Shown here piece by piece: positions 63,762 through 64,000 of a stretch of DNA of 64,000 nt. Origin of the DNA: Rhodohalobacter mucosus (lineage in GTDB: Bacteria > Bacteroidota > Rhodothermia > Balneolales > Balneolaceae). Each line of letters begins with the position of its first letter. Within the stretch, counting starts at the first letter, position 1. The DNA lies in contig NZ_QGGB01000008.1 of NCBI RefSeq assembly GCF_003150675.1, positions 124,001 through 188,000 of the forward strand, read 5' to 3'. The position numbers were made by a program, and so were the translations under genes. The notes beneath the pieces are model-generated. The model was not told the origin of the DNA, did no database searches, and saw only the letters and a list, made by a program, of their open reading frames with translations.

Positions 63762-64000
63762 TGAACCAGACCACCCAACTATATCGATTGATGATCCTTC
63801 CAACAAGCGGTCCGCCGAACTGGCCAGGGCGTTGGGGCACCCGGCCCGAATCGCCATTCTCAGGATACTGGCCAGCCGAAACACATGCTTTTGCGGTGAT
63901 ATCACCGAGCAGATTCCCCTGGCTCAATCCACGGTGTCACAGCACCTGAAAGCACTCAGGCGCGCCGGACTGATAAAGGGTGAGATAGAGGGGGTCCGCA
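63757..64000 (+). CDS. ArsR-family metalloregulator (partial, runs off the window)
   Basis: The first 81 residues of a winged-helix repressor, cut by the window end. The segment ELARALGHPARIAILRIL is the typical ArsR helix, followed by CFCGDI with two cysteines in the spot of the ArsR arsenite-binding site (CxC) and the recognition helix QSTVSQHLKALRRAGLI. The arsenite (or antimonite) response is an inference from the CxC motif. The gene starts inside an inverted repeat that is likely its own operator, indicating autoregulation. Genes for arsenic export or reduction would be expected beyond the window. Another frame beginning at 63761 is its shadow. Confidence 0.85.
   Translation, partial: MNEPDHPTISIDDPSNKRSAELARALGHPARIAILRILASRNTCFCGDITEQIPLAQSTVSQHLKALRRAGLIKGEIEGVR

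Noticed and set aside
63761-63949. A 62-codon plus-strand frame at the window end
   Set aside because: The frame starting at 63757 is a clear ArsR regulator; this one is its shifted reading.

Overview
The window looks like a chromosomal segment of a heterotrophic, Gram-negative bacterium of the Bacteroidota/Balneolota/Rhodothermota (FCB) group. Grounds are the family mix: a CusB with DUF3347, CopB with a CPH motif, TolB-propeller hydrolases, a LemA-M48 pair, a POT transporter and many lipoproteins and barrel-type outer-membrane proteins. Shine-Dalgarno sites are mostly weak and a few upstream regions carry TAnnTTTG-like elements. This placement is inferred from gene content, not computed. I saw no rRNA, tRNA, CRISPR array or prophage.

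Layout. 0-5 kb: DNA polymerase IV, a DUF457-type membrane protein, and an ECF sigma / membrane anti-sigma / secreted acidic protein operon closed by a perfect 15-bp-stem terminator. 4.95-6.16 kb: a REP-associated tyrosine transposase (RAYT) between two direct copies of a four-hairpin module. 6.2-12.8 kb: OsmC, an adaptor plus two MacB/FtsX permeases with no ATPase beside them, a barrel protein and a Tat-type glycosylasparaginase. 13-18 kb: MnmE, a DASS carboxylate transporter and a response regulator / cNMP-binding histidine kinase pair. 18-27.5 kb: M28 peptidase, a membrane-anchored helical-repeat protein, pyruvate phosphate dikinase, a POT peptide transporter divergent from an S9 peptidase, and a NYN/LOTUS protein.

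27.7-38.6 kb is a copper/silver efflux island: a His-rich secreted protein, CusA, CusC, CusB (with a metal-binding domain and DUF3347), a 97-residue unknown and the P1B-type ATPase CopB. Its gene junctions are filled with CCCCT/AGGGG hairpin repeats and an 11-base word, which in places became part of the reading frames. 38.6-52 kb: a PQQ-type sugar dehydrogenase lipoprotein, a very large metalloprotease-propeller-barrel protein, a ZIP transporter, an overlapping pair of an ATP-cone/PD-(D/E)XK nuclease and a beta-CASP metallo-beta-lactamase RNase-like enzyme, DUF411, PAP2 and DUF302 proteins and a tricorn-like protease. 52-64 kb: M48/LemA, an SLC12-type transporter, a ferredoxin-reductase-like flavoprotein, SerA, a DUF2339 membrane protein, a GNAT-nitrilase fusion, and the start of an ArsR regulator whose start codon lies inside its probable operator.

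Most notable are (1) the RAYT with hairpins whose stems covary while staying paired, (2) tandem repeats of unrelated sequence but a common 7-bp period at four sites, (3) dispersed repeats captured into the cus coding sequences, and (4) the translationally coupled ATP-cone nuclease / beta-CASP pair, which is the best candidate for an uncharacterised nucleic-acid processing or defence system.
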